Shown here: positions 45,755-60,700 of the stretch, piece after piece | Layout: each line of letters opens with the position of its first letter | Position numbering within the stretch: the stretch's first letter is position 1 | Assembly: GCF_037975245.1 (NCBI RefSeq) | Contig: NC_092571.1 | Span: 2,524,501 to 2,588,500 of the forward strand | Origin: Apostichopus japonicus | Lineage: Eukaryota; Echinodermata; Holothuroidea; Aspidochirotida; Stichopodidae | Direction of reading: 5' to 3' | DNA: 64,000 bases | The notes under the pieces: model-generated | Told to the model about the DNA's origin: nothing | Database searches by the model: none | What the model saw: the letters and a program-made list of their open reading frames with translations, nothing else | Program-made: the position numbers and the translations under genes

Positions 45755-48700
45755 GTATGATTAATATTGTTTAACGTCAGTAGTGTTATATTTCTGTCTT
45801 TTTGAATGAAATCGAACCCCGGATTTTTAATAAGCATTGTCATTGTCCTAACGTTACTCGTTAGTGAACAGTAACATTGCGCTAAGTTAGGTTAGGCTAG
45901 CTTCAGTCCAACTTCTACAGCAAGTTACGTTAGCTTACAACTTTACAAGTTAGTAAAGAATGGTTAAGGATGTTTTGGTACTAATTTATAATCCGTACCA
46001 TTCCTAACCCCTAACCCTATTCCCTACTTCCTAACCCTAATTCCTAACCCCTAACCCTATCCCCTACTTCCTAACCCTACTTCCTATCCCTACTTCCTAA
46101 CCCTTATTCCTAGCCCCTAGTAAGCTTTCCCATATGGTACGGATTCTAAAGTTAGGCCAATGTTTTTTCTTAACTTCATAGGCACGTAAGTTGATATTTA
46201 TCTTGCCAAGGTCATGGGTTTGTGCCAAATGTCAGCATGCTAAAAGTCTTCAAAGCAATTTAGTACAAAGGCTTCATAATTGACGCACCTTCGTTATTGA
46301 CGCACCTTCAAATATTACTAATACTAGCCTAGCAATGATACATCAGGCAACCTAAACTTTTTGCAGGGAAGCAGAGTTAGATATTTCATGAGTTTGAATC
46401 CCTTTCAGCTATGTGCTGATCACTTTTTTTTATTTAAGCTTTTAACACCCTCTCCCCAGTTTTGCACGCATTTTGGGGATTTGGAATTTGCAAACAATCA
46501 TTTTGACCTTTACACCAATAGCATATATTGCTCTTTCCTTCGATGCAAATCCAACAACCTTTCATTACTGTGAACGTTTTCTGGGATCAGCTTAATTTTC
46601 TTCCTGAGGGATAACAAGGGTACCTTTGGGTTCTTAGATTATAATGTAAACAGGGGTGTTCATGTTACCAATGAAATATTCTGTCCATCTGATAAGTGTC
46701 ATCTGTACTTTTGTAAGTTTTCCTCCCATATTAGTTCCTGCTATTGTAAATTGCAAATACTCTTTAACTACTGTACTTACTTTACATTTAAGCAAATCAT
46801 TCCTATATATGGTACTATTTTGTTTTTTAACAGTATTTGCTCTTAGAAGAAAGTTATGGCACTTAATGTATATGGTTATCATGTGTTATCATACTTGCAC
46901 TATGCTATAGTAGGCCTATCCAACATTGAAAGCATGCAAGTATGGAATGTGGAGAGATTGCTTCTAAGGCTAGACAGTACAGTACACTACACATGTGCAC
47001 AAATGAAAATGAACGAACATAGTAGCTCAAAATTTCTCGGCTGGGATAGGACTTGACAAATTTTACACTGAACTACTGTACCTCAAATTAGGGATTATTA
47101 CCAAATGATGAAATAACGGAAGAATGCACACAAATTTATTGCTCCCTTACATTCCCCCAGTAAAATGTCACTAAACATGGAAAACGATGACGTTAGTGAA
47201 TTTAACAAATTTCCAGCCCAAGTAGTAAATGGCTTGGCCCAGGTGGTAATTTTTTGGTCAGTCCCCGAGTTCCCAGATACCCATTCTCATGACTAGTAGT
47301 CTAGTTGTACCAGTATGTAGGTGAATGTAAGATCTTTAAAAATGGGGATTAGGATTGAGTGTTCAGGATGTGTGATGAAGAGGGGAGGGGGGTGGAGGGG
47401 GAGGGGAGGTCAGCCTTCTGGGATTGTTGAGACCATGAGGTGGAATGTTGTCAGGTGCTGCATCCACAGTCTTACCTGCTGAGGCGACCTGTATTAGGGT
47501 TGTAAACCTAAAAATTCACTGCCCTGTAAAGAAAAAAACATCAGATTTCAAAGGTGTGGTTTGGAAGGTTGAAACATTGTCTTTCAAATGTGTTCCTTTT
47601 CAGGAGAGCAAAGATGGGCTGTACATTTGTATGAATACATATCTTGGATTCTGCAAGGACCATGTTCTACCACACTTCAAGTCAACAACTAACCCTCTGT
47701 ACTTGCAGATGAAAGTTATTAAGACAAAGGTAACCACATTTTTTCTTCTCCGACTGTAAAAGTTTGATGTCTGGTAAGACTAGATAATTATGATAAAAGA
47801 GAGACTGATAGAGGATTGATGTGTAGCTGAATCGTGTGTATTGAAAATCAGTTTTACAGAGGCTGTGTAGAACCACAGAGAAAGTATTAAAGAGTTAATT
47901 AAGAGTATGATTATGTTAGACCGGCGAGGCCCTAAAACGATGTGATATTGAATATCAAAACTGTTCAGGCCTGCGTGTCTTCGTGGCCTCCATGTCTTTC
48001 AAAGCCTACTGTACAGTACTTCTGAACTGTTCAATTCTTGTACGATTCTTTTTACATTTTTTTCAGAAACCAAAAGAGGAAGTTGAAAAGTTGGAAAAAC
48101 CAACCAGGTTGGCAATAGGTAAGATTTTAGGAAACATTGTATTTGTAAAATCATGCCTTGACTATCCTTTTTTTTTTGCAATCCAATTCGATCACTTTTT
48201 TTTTAAAACAGGTATCAAGGTGTGTTTAGTTTTAAGAATCACACTATGCAGCATACACACCTCAAGCAAGCAGTTTCTCTTTATTAGAACATTATTAAAA
48301 GAATCTGGGTGATGCATAATTATATTACTTTTTTACTTGTAAATTATGTGGGACCTGCAATAAATTCAAAATACGGGTTTACTTCCTAAACAAATTTAAT
48401 ATTGTTGTTTATAATTTTACAGAAAATTTGAAAACATACAAAACTGCTATAATGGAATCATAGAGCCAAGGCAAATTTTGAATGGTCTTCCGGTGGTATG
48501 AGATGACTAAATTGTTGTTCCGTGAACCAAAATCAGCCTTGGAAGTTGTTCGATGGACGAATAGTTGTTGACTTCAAATTCAAATTTCATTGTAACTAAT
48601 TCCCTCCCAAATAGGTAGAATGATAAATTCATAACACCCTACAGCTTTTTGGATATACTGAAATAAAACACAACAATACTTTTGATGGTAACGATCCATC

Positions 48701-51700
48701 CGAGCGGGAGTTTTACTGGCCCACATCTGGTGATTTACTTCGCTCCTCTCTTACCTGTCTCCCACTCCACAATTGCTCTTTCCTATCTACCTAACTACAC
48801 ATTTGGAAATAGTTTAGCACTGGTCCCTCGCTCCCTGGGCCACGCCCACTAATTACTGTACTCCTTCCGTATCTACCACCCGGAAGTAGACTACATGTAA
48901 TTTTTCGCGAAAATTTTCGGCCCACATCTGGTGTTCTATTAACCAAACCTACTCATCTCTCATACAGTGTAAATTTTTTTTAATTTTTAATTTTTTTTTA
49001 CTGTTTTACTGTTTTGATCATTCTTTGATATGTTGCTACATTTTTTGGGACAACCAACTGATAAGTCCTGGCTCTCTGAAGGTTAACCTTGACAATCTTT
49101 TATAGTTTCGTCCATGGAACACATGTACTGTATGTAATACTGCAGACACGACCATGCAGCAGGGGCACACACTGTGATCATTCTTCTTTTGCTTTGTAGG
49201 TGTCGAGGGCGGCTTTGATGTAGAAGATGAGAACCTCTTTGATATCCAGGAGATAAACACATTGGTGGTGTTGCCAGATCGTGCCGAATTCCCATTACCA
49301 AATCCAGAGTTACCTGCTGAGGTAACTTCTACCGTTTTGAAATTTCCTTTCAGTTACAGAAAATTTGTCATATGCCCCAAAAATTGGTTAAATGGCATTG
49401 AACAACCATCATCAACTGATTTTAATATTTCCCGTCAATTTTGTTTTCAGATATAAGATTGACTTCATTCCTCACTTACCTGTCTCTACACAACTGCCAC
49501 ACTCTAGCATTGACATCTTTAGATACATCTCGTACATATTTAGTATTCATCCCAATGCAATAATTACCACTTAGATGTAAAGGTAATTTCTGCTTAAGAT
49601 GTATGATATGTGATACTAGCTCCATTGGAGTTCTGTGGAGGAAAAACGGAGGAAACAGATCAAAAGTTTATAATACAGTATCGTTTTCAAATCCATGAGC
49701 TCTTGACGTAAAGAGTTCAACTAGTCTTAAATCTCTAGTAATTCCAAGTCCAGATTAGGTAGATTCCAAGAAGAGTTCAGGATACCTCGGGTCGACAATG
49801 TTGGCTTGAAAGGTAGGGAAGAATTTATCTGGTTAAAAGCACAACGAAACGCTTCCACTGCACATGAAATGACTAAATTGCAAATGTAAAGATGTATGTT
49901 TATGTACACGGAAACTAAGTGTGCGTAGTGTTTCTGTGATAAATACAAATTTAGATAATAGAAATACTTCATTAATTCCCCACAAGGCAAACATATTCTA
50001 AGTAAGTCTTGAGAAAGGTGGAGGTTTGGAGTACTACAACCATATAATATAGAGAATGTAAACTTGTAAAGTACAGAGTGACTATTCTTGTGTTGGTTTC
50101 AGATCCAAGCATCCATAGCTGGTATCATCACTGCTGATTCTGCCTCTAGACAAGAGGATGTGGCTGCCTGGGATGGAGACCAAAAGTTTATCTCCAAGTG
50201 AGTCATTTCATATCCTGTTGGGACGTTCCATATCAAATCACCAAATTTTGGAGTATGTTGTACTTCGACATCTTTCCAAAATTACCAAATTTATTGTATG
50301 CTTGGAACACCATAAAGTAAACATATTCTGATAACTTCAGTTGCGTTGCTTCAATATTGGCCGATTTTGAAATAGCGCAATTTGTCGCCCAGTGACATTT
50401 TGGCAACTTCTTGATTTTTGAGGTCTCATTTCTCAGCAAATCAACATCCTACAACCTTTTTATTACAGAAAGGTAAGGTATCATGAAGTGTGTAACTGCT
50501 TTTGCTTTACCAAAATGGTTGCAATTTTAGTACTGGCACCCCTGATCAATGCAACAGTCTGATAGGGCAACACTATATGGCTTCAACACTGTTCTTAGGT
50601 CTACATTGATCTCCAGAAATGTATGTGAAAAGCTGTCAAAATGTATCGATGACTGCTTTCATATGGCGATCCACTAAATGAGATAATATTTTTCATAGTT
50701 TGTGATACGATATTGGATTTCTTTTAACCTGATTAGACATGCCGAAAACTTGAAACAACTGGACAATGGCGTGAAGGTGCCTACCAGTGGCTGGAAGTGT
50801 AGTCGATGCGACCTAAAAGACAACCTATGGTTGAATCTAACCGACGGCACCATCTTGTGTGGCCGGAGGTATTTTGACGGCTCTGGCGGTAACAACCACG
50901 CCCTGGACTATTACAAAGAGACCGGATTCCCATTGGCGGTTAAACTTGGCACTATCACACCTAGTGGGGCAGGTATGTGTGAGAGTTTTACACTTTCTGT
51001 GTAAATTGTACTGCAATGTCAAATATTTTAGTCTGGAAGGAATAAGGATAATAGGAATTGTACTTCTTCATTACTTATGGTAGGCAAATATCCGTTTTGC
51101 AAATTATATTAACTTTTGCCCTATGAAACAATAATGTCATGTTTCAAGAGTTATTTGTGTGACTGTAACATCTGTCTTGATATCGTCAAGGACAATGGGA
51201 TGTAACACATTTTTAGGCACAGTTTGTGAATTAAGAAAGATTTAGTTACCGCTGTACAAACCACTGAAGGTATGTACTAGATTTTTTGTTAAGTGTCCAT
51301 CCAAATTCAGTTCGAGCATGTGTTGCTGGATTGATAGAATGCCCTATCGCGCAATTAATTGCTCTAGAATCAGTTTCCAGGGGAGTTTCCTTTTCTCCTC
51401 AACAACTATATTTTATTACCTTTAGCTTCAATCACTTTCTCATTCGATATAATTCATATCGTACGGTTCAACCAGCAGGATATATACCTAATTTGTTCCG
51501 CCTTTCGAAACCATTTCTTTGGGGAAAACAGCTTAACTACTACTGTAGGCAATTGCCAATAGATATTGATATACAAAAATGTAAAATGTATACTTGTTAT
51601 ATATGACTCATGGGACTTATTTTCAGTTTTACTTTCAGTTTTGCAGTTTGTGGCAAACACCACTTACTACACAGATTCTTGCTTAAATAAACATTTCAGT

Positions 51701-54700
51701 TTGATTGCCTGCAGTTGTTTGCTTTCATGTTTGTACAGTGATCTATAGATCTCCCACACCACAAGAAGAAAGATATGATGTTACCTTATGCATTGTTCTG
51801 GCAGCACTGTTTGAGTGGCATGTATATATATATATATACACATAATATATACAGTATATATATATATATATAGCCTATGTGGCAAATGCTTCATAGCATG
51901 TGGCTGACCATCTTACCCTTGTTAAATTGTGTGGTTACGCTTATACAGTTGTTGCTAAAAGCGTTATCATTTTCATGGTAAATATTGTAGGATTTTTTTC
52001 CTTCTGTTTGTCCCTTTTTTCTTTTTTTTTCCCTTGGACAACCAGGTCTTACAGTTTGGTGGTCTAAGCATCTAAGATAAGGTCATCATACAAATGAAAA
52101 TATTCAAGAGCTGGTTTACATGCATATCAGTTAATAGTTTTCTTAAATTGCCTGAGTCTGAGCTTTTCGAAATGCATGAAATTGTTGACAAATTTGATTT
52201 GATCTTTGATTTATATTTCTTTGAATCAGATGTTTACTCTTATGATGAAGATGCCATGGTAGATGATCCTCATCTGGCCAAACATATCTCTCATTTTGGC
52301 ATCAATATGTTGATGATGGAGAAGGTAAAAGTGCTCAGCTTAGGCTGAATTTGTTGCATTCTTCCCCCTACTAAACGTGACTGTAAAAATGGATCATCAT
52401 TAAATTTCAAGGTAGTTTATTTCATAACACAATCTCATTGTATATCTCAATTGGCTTCTTTTGAGATCTTCATCATACATAGGTTGTGTTAATGGGAAGG
52501 TTATCACCATGGTAACAGTGCAATTGTTTATTTCTTATATGCTTGCAAATAGATCCTTCAGATTTAATTTGAGGTCAAAGAAGAAACCTTTATTTCTTGT
52601 CAATAGACTCTTACATAAATATGGATAATTTACTTTATTATTTCAATAGAATGGACTGTGTGATTTGAGGGAGGGAAGTGGGAGGGGGGGTGGGTGGGGT
52701 AACTAATACTTGTCAGTTAAAAGCTACCATTGTAACCTCTGTGCTCAAAAGTATGTAAATTCATATCCCCGTGTCCCACTAGATTAATACCATTGCTGCT
52801 TAGGGATATAAAAATCTTGGGCCTTTCACTCATGCCTGCACTTTTCAAAAACAGTTCATTAGAGCCCTTATACCAGGGATTCCTTAACTGGGGTACATGA
52901 ACCCCCCATCGGGTGCGCGAGATGTTTCTGGATGTCAAAACTAGAGTAAATTTGTTGAACTAAAATCTGATATATCATATAATTTAGTAATGTACAAAAG
53001 TCGTACCTATCGACAAACACTTTTCGCGTTCCATATGCATATGTTGCCATAGTAGTACCGTACCGTGCATGTGATATAAAACAGGAGCATCGTGTGAGAT
53101 GGATGATCGATATATGATACAATTCCTGATCAGATCTAGAAGTTTCCAAATAAATATTTGTTCATCTCTTGTTTTTTTTTTCCATGACAATATTACACTA
53201 TGAACTTGATCTTTTACGAAGCACTGTTATGCGTATCATAGTATAATAATGACTCAGATCATGTCTCGAAAAGTTGGGGGTTCGTGAACAACTATGACAT
53301 CCACAGGGGGTTAGTGGGGGGATAAAGGGAGGGAAACCCTGCCTTATGCTCTTTAGTATGCCCAATGGGAGTGGGTACACTTGTTTGTCTGTTTGTTTGT
53401 TAGTTAACATACAGTCTGCTGATAACTTTGCTCGTTTACTCTTGGCAGACGGATAAAACGATGACCGAGCTAGAGATCGACCTCAACACCAGAGTCTGGG
53501 AGTGGGACGCCATGCAAGAGGCAGGTAGCAAGCTGAAACCACTCTACGGACCGGGCTATACAGGCTTGAAAAACTTGGGCAACAGGTAACGTTTAACCTT
53601 TTCTCGACAGCTAGTTCGAATCCTTGTACATGTATTATCTGTTCCTCTGAGGGTGTAGGGTAATGTAATGTTAGTATCCCATATCTGTTTCAAAGATAGA
53701 GCTCTAGCTTCTTAGATTGTCCCCCTACCCTGTGTATTTTGCCATTAATAAGTCAAGCCTCTGGGGTCCATGGTACATATCTGATACCTGTGCTTGCATT
53801 TTATTGTAGTCCCTTCCCCCCTATAGAGCAATTAATCACCCCTATATGGGGTGACAATCCATTCTAGGACACTGTTTCTCATTCTCTTTATTGGATTACA
53901 TTACAGCTGTTATATGAACTCTGTCCTTCAAGTTCTCTTCACAATTCCTGATTTTGTACAAAGGTGAGTTCTTCATTTTGATAAAACCTTTTGCCCTATT
54001 AACATTCATCGCAAAGTCCTTATTTTCTTGCCTTTATTGGGGGGAGGGGGGGGGGTTCAAATTAAGTTGTGAGCAGTGGTATTAAAGTACTCTACAGCAT
54101 TTTGAAAAATCTTGCATGGAACAACAGTTCACACCGATCAAGAAATCTTTTGTACACAACACAAACAATTTCCACGACTCTGTTGGCAAATAAAAGGCAG
54201 TCATTTGTTTGATTGCAATGTTAGCAATTTTTTATGTGAGTTATATGTTTTTGTAGAAATTTGCTTGCTTTCGATGAAACATTTAAAGTGTGGTACTTTC
54301 AGGGAAGCCGCAGCATAGGATCTTAATGTTATTCTGTGAATATGCCCCCTTAGAACCACACTTATAAAGACGCTGTTTGTTTATCTACCACAAAACTCTG
54401 CAGGGGTTGGGAAGTCAATTCCTCTTATATTTATACAGTCAAACACACCGATTGGGGCATTTTAAATACAGTACTTAAGAAATAACAGTGATTTAGTCAG
54501 TTTTCAATTTACAAATTGTAAAATGTAGAAAGGTTACTGGATTAAACTGTAGTCTCTCCCTCAATTCGAGCTCATTATTTATTTATTTAATTTACTTTTT
54601 TAATTAATTAATTAATCAATTTTTTTTTTAAATTAATCAATTTATTAATTAATTAATTTTTTTGATTTATTTCCACTGCACATGAACAACTGAGAAATAC

Positions 54701-57700
54701 ATATTTTAACAAATGTACAACATAAATAATATGATCAGAAAAACAAATAATTCATGTATGTAAGATGAAGAGTCAACTGTATAAATGTAGTGGAGGAGAC
54801 CTGACAGAAGCAAAAAGCTTATGGAGATCAGGCCACCTTGGAAAAAACCTGTAAGATCAGAAATTTAATAATCAATCTTGCATCGGCCCTTTACAAGGTC
54901 TTGTTATTACCAGAGTTTGACATATAATTTCGTTTACGACCTTTCATCCTTTTTACGTCGTCTTCTTCATATTTGTGTCTCCCTTTGTCTGATTTATATT
55001 GCGCGTTGAGGCATATGTCAGAAATTGATGTTAATTTGCCATTGATAATATCTTTCCTCCCCTCTCATGCATATTCAGATATGCAAATCAGGTGGAAGCT
55101 CTTTTCAATGCTGCTCCACCAGATGCCACAGGGGACTTTAATGTGCAAATGTAAGTAGCTACACATTTTTGTCTGATTAATAAAACATGTTTTTGGCAGT
55201 TTTGTGTGTGGTCCCATATAGCCAAAGGGATTTTTAGAAAAGCTACCATGTATCACTCAAAATGGGATCTAAAAATTGTTCAAATTGAAGATTTTGCTGC
55301 ATGGATTTTTGCTCACAGTCTTGTTAACCACATTGCAAAATAATGTGAAAATTATATGTAAAAAATCCTTTATTATATTGTAAGAAAACTGACTGGTGTA
55401 GTATTCTAACGTGCATGCTTGATGGCGAGCAACAAGATATGCTACAAATGTAACCGGCATCTTTAATCTATTCTCTTCCCCCAGGGCTAAATTTGGACAT
55501 GCGATATTATCTGGAAAATATTCCAAAGCACCAGCTGCTGATAACGGAGATAGTGTTGAAGATGAAGGGGTAAGATGAAAACTTGTTTTTTAATAATAAT
55601 ATTCATCAATTATCCATAAGTTTACATGGCAAAAGCAGCGACAGTAATTATTAAAACTATTCATATCGCAATGCCATTAACAAAGTTAACATAGGTTGCA
55701 CACGTATGCTGTGTTAGCAGTGAGTTTTTCTACCACCCATTAAAGAGTGTTAAGTTCAACTTCTTTGCATACAAGAATCTGAATAAATCTTATAAGACTA
55801 AATTACTGGCTTATTACTCCATTTTGGACAAGAAGAAGGGACTTTTAAAACGTTACAAGGGGAACATATTGTCAATATTTTTGTATGAATATGCTTGTAA
55901 GTAGAATATTGTTATGTAGGGTTGAGTAATGAAGTGTAGGCATAATCTATAACTCATGAAGCTTGACCAGCTTTGTCCAGCTTTAGTTTGGACATTTGCA
56001 ATCCTTCTGCAATCAGTTCTTTGCAGCTGTATCAACATGGTTCAAAACAATAATTAAAATGCTATAAATGTTGTTTTTAGAGAATTTACTGCTAGATGTA
56101 ACAAGATCTTGTAACGTTAATTGATCAAACACCATCTGGTTCTTGTTCATTCCTGTTCTATAGAGGCAGGATGGCATTGCTCCGAGAATGTTGAAGGCTC
56201 TAGTAGGAAGGGGGCATCAAGAATTTGCTACCAACAGACAACAAGATGCCTTTGAGTATCTGCTTCATTTATACAGTCTGGTAGAGGTAAGTGCCTTATC
56301 TGTAAACGTGAAATATAAATATGTTTTGTACATGATTGTGTTAAAGCAGCATTTTGCGTTTGGTCGCCGTTTCTACTTTTTTGACATGTCCATTGAGTTT
56401 TTTACATATATCAATCACAAAACAGCAAACTAAGATATTAGCCAAGTTTTTCCCTGCCAACAATGTTAATTGGCGAGTAATTAAGGATATTTGCAGATAA
56501 TGAGAAAAGTGTCCACGACAAATTCCACATTGAAAATTAATCGCATACAGTTCCCCCAAACCCACTAGTTTGAATTCAACCAATCAGAGATGCAGGTTTA
56601 GTTATGAGCCGTTGCTAAAAATAGATTCAAGACTTTGCGTTGGTACAACCAGGGAGTTGTTATGGAACTCCCTGGTACAACTGCCATTTAGACTGTACAC
56701 AAATCAGGTGTTGTATTACGTAGTGGTTAATGACGTTCGTAGTGTATAGGCGAGGTTTATTGGGATCCCAACGAAAAATATCTTGGAGAAAAACAAAGTT
56801 GAAAGTTGCAAATTTTTCGACTTTTATGCCACCATTTGAAGTAAGATTTAAATAGATAAGCTAGTTATTTATGTTGTTATGGCATAGTGGAGTCAGTGAG
56901 GTTGAGAAAAATCATAGAAAAGGATGCAAAATGCTGCTTTAAAATGGATACGACAATGATGGACAATATGACCTTGTTATATATATGTGTTTCAATGCTT
57001 AGTGAAATGGTATGTTAATTCATATTTTTATCATCTGGTTGGGGTTGTCTTCTTTGCATTTAAACTTAAAAACTAGATTATATTTGCACTAGTAGCTTAT
57101 AGCTATTCTCTGCCACTAGTTTTCACATAACATAATATTATTACATTACACAGTACACTAAGTCAGTGTGTTATTTTATGTTGTTGTTACTTAATAATCT
57201 GGAGAGGATACTCTACTTACCATTTTCACGATGGAACGATCACACCTTCTTTTCTAAGTTTTCAATTGAGAATGGGCTTGTCACAAACTTGCACATAATT
57301 TAATTCAGCACTTTTTGTCTTCTTCAACATTTTCAGAGGAACAGCAGAGGCCAAGTAAATCCCTGCGAAGCTCTCAAATACGAAATTGAGGATAGAATAG
57401 AGTGCGGTCAGTCGAAGCAAGTCCGTTACACAAGGAGAAGTGATTATGTATTCTCATTACCGGTCGCTGTAGAAGCTGCCACTAATAAAGGTACTCAATT
57501 ACTAAAAAAATATATGAATAAACTGTCAATCTGTCCTATGTGTAACAGGGATGTCAATTCTTTCTCATTCCACTTCTTCGTGGCAATAAAGGTAGCCTAC
57601 CACACTCTTTAGTTTGGAAAATTAGAATCCTAAGCTTAGAAAAATTTTAATCTTTTTAAATTTATTTATTTATTTTTAATATTTTTAAATTAAATATTTT

Positions 57701-60700
57701 TTTTTTTAACATTTTGTTGTTGTTATTATTATTATTAATTTTATTTATTAGTATCCTTCTTCTTAATCCTTTGTCTTGTTACATTCATACATTCATTTCT
57801 CCTCCTGTCAGATGAAGTTGCTGCTTACGAGGCTAAACTGGAGGAACTGAAGGCCGAGGCTGGCGATGGTAAACCATCGAAACCAGCACCGAGGCTGAAG
57901 GTTCCTTTTACAGCTTGTCTGGAGAAATTTGCTGCCACTGAGTCAGTCGATGACTTCATGAGTCCTGCTACAAAGGCCAAGGGTATTGCACATAGGTAAG
58001 CTAATAATACTATTGTGATACCAAGGGTATTGCACATAGGTAAGCTAATAATACTATTGTGATACCAAGGGTATTGCACATAGGTAAGCTAATAATACTA
58101 TTGTGATACCAAGGGTATTGCACATAGGTAAGCTAATAATACTATTGTGATACCAAGGGTATTGCACATAGGTAAGCTAATAATACTATTGTCATACAGT
58201 GTGTAAGCTTATGTCCTTAAAGTTAATCAGTGCAGATGGCGGTTGACTGTGTAGGGTTGAAGACTGTTTCTCATCTGTTTCTCATCCATCCATCCATAGT
58301 TTGTGTTTTGACAACTTACCAAGAAAGCTACAATATAACACTTTGGTAAGCTTATAAATTTGGCACACTGGCTGAATTTTCTGTGCTCAGAATGCTGAGC
58401 AGAAGTTGATTATGTATTGAACATGGGCTAACCTTATTATCACAGCATATTGTTTTAGTTTGCTTTTTAAACTAACTAGTCAATGCTGACATGGAGGTAT
58501 GTGGCAGCAGTCCTCAAACTCTTAGGCCCCACAACACAGACCCTTCTGTGAGGACCTGTACTCCTCAGAATCGATGCTCAGCATTTATGAGAGGTAAACT
58601 TGGACTTTGGATGTGATGTTAGAAGAAATTTCACAATCAACCTTTGGGTCACACCCCATAGTTTGCATTCTGTCAGTGTATGGTAAGCTTATTAATGTGA
58701 CACAATGACTGAGGTTATGGTATTGCACTTGGGTATTATGCAATGATCTTTGACAGAAAGGTCTTAGCTTGCCTGCTCCTACAATCTAAGTAAAAACAAA
58801 AATTATTTCTGTCTTTTTGTTTTGATTCTCCCTTTCATTAGAACAAGCAGACTTGCCACCTTTCCTGATTACCTTACTATTCATTTCCGAAAATTCACTT
58901 TAAGCGATGACTGGATTCCCCAAAAATTGGGTAAGAATGAATTGCTTATTATGAACCTCTGTAACAGCTTTTATAACTTTATGTCAAAGTAGAAGGCTAT
59001 TGAGAGGTTTTCATAAAAAATAAAAAAATTAATGTCTTGTGTGTTTGTTTGTTTTTGGGCATGAGTCAAAATCTGTAATAGTGCGTATCTTCAGTGAACA
59101 GACATGTCTTTTTCAAAAGGAGGTGAGATATTTTCATTCATTTTGTCGTTTATCAGAGTTATATGGTAGAGAGGGTTACACGATTGAACTTTCAATGTCA
59201 TCGATCTTCTGCATGTTTTGAAGTAAAGTGATAAACATAAAAACATTAAAACTTAAAAATCACTGTATGAGGAATAAGTGACAGATCTGTGTTTATTTGT
59301 TGTTTCTGTTCTTATTCCGTAATCATGTCTTCGTTAGATGTATCCATCGATGTACCTGATGAGCTTGACCTGACCGCATACAGAGGTCAAGGGTTACAAC
59401 CTGGAGAAAAGGAGTTACCTGAAGGAGGAGCAGATGCAGAACCAGGTATGAAATAGAAGGCAGTTGTTTGATGACAGCATCGTCAAATTGTCATAACTGT
59501 AACTTACTAAATGTTGTATCTAAATATTGTAGGGGGGGGGGGTGGGGCATGGGGGAGAATTGGCTTTAAAGAATAAGAACAGAATGGTTACCAAAACTCT
59601 TTTTTTTCTCTAACTTTTCTGCAATGAACCAGCAATACTCTGGTAAAGGAAGGTATCTTTTAAAGTGGGGGGAGGTAGAGGGGGGTAGTGGTGGGTGGGG
59701 AGAGGGGAGAGGGGGGAGGGAGGAGGGCATGAATGAGACGAGTTGGGTCATGTTTAGGATCCAACTCAGCGTTGATCAATGTCAGGCAGTGTCATGTCAT
59801 GGCTACTGGAGTTTCTGTTGTAATCCACGCATACATTTCTTTAATAACCATCCTCCATCGGGCCTTATCATCACCAGAACCCCAAATTAACGAAGCAATT
59901 GTCGAGCAGTTAATGAGCATGGGATTCCATCGAGAAGGCTGTCGCAAAGCAGTCTACTACACAAAGAACTTGGGCACTGAGGCGGCTATGAACTGGGTCT
60001 TGGAACACATGCAAGATCCCGGTAAGTGCTTTTATCAAAATAGATATTGTTTTTGATGTTTATTCTGTATTAGTTTAGGTGTGCAAGCAAGCATTGACAT
60101 ACAATGATTAAGTGCAACATTAATGACAGCAATAAAACCCTCCAATTATTACACAGATTGTAGTTTACATTTTACTAAACAACAGACTATTTTAATTTTC
60201 CAAATAGCCCAAGGGGAAGTTATAAAACAAGGGAATTAAAACATAGATTTTTGTTTGTGTAACTGATTCAAATTGAGGGATTTGCAAACACTGTAACGAC
60301 CTGGAACAGTACTCAGGTCAATGAATGACGTCACTAAGATGATCTTCAGATTGTAGCACACTGCTCAGTACAGAGCTGTGCGTGACTTTCATGTCAGCAT
60401 AACTGTTATTTTAGTTTAATTTAGGACGCAATGGTCATGACCTAACTAGATAAATAATGTCATTGCATTTCTTCATAATCTCACCATGTGTGAATGGAAT
60501 TTGACAACGTTTTTTCCTCCACATTGTCTTGTATTTCGTTCACCCAGCAAGCAAGCAAAATCCTAAAGGTATATGCAACGATAAAGTCGCATCTAGAACA
60601 GTAATGATTATAAACCGACCCCTTTAATGATTCTATTGATATTGCACATTTTCTAAAGAACAATCGACAAGTTTAAGCCGTAATTTTACAGCATTTCCCG

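Noticed and set aside
45990-46145. True interstitial telomere or chromosome-fusion point
   Set aside because: Repeats are irregular, short, and bounded by inverted ends, inside a USP5 intron.
52094-52348. Extended USP5 exon 7 starting upstream at an open frame
   Set aside because: The acceptor at 52228-52229 gives the exact conserved junction; the upstream open frame is intronic.
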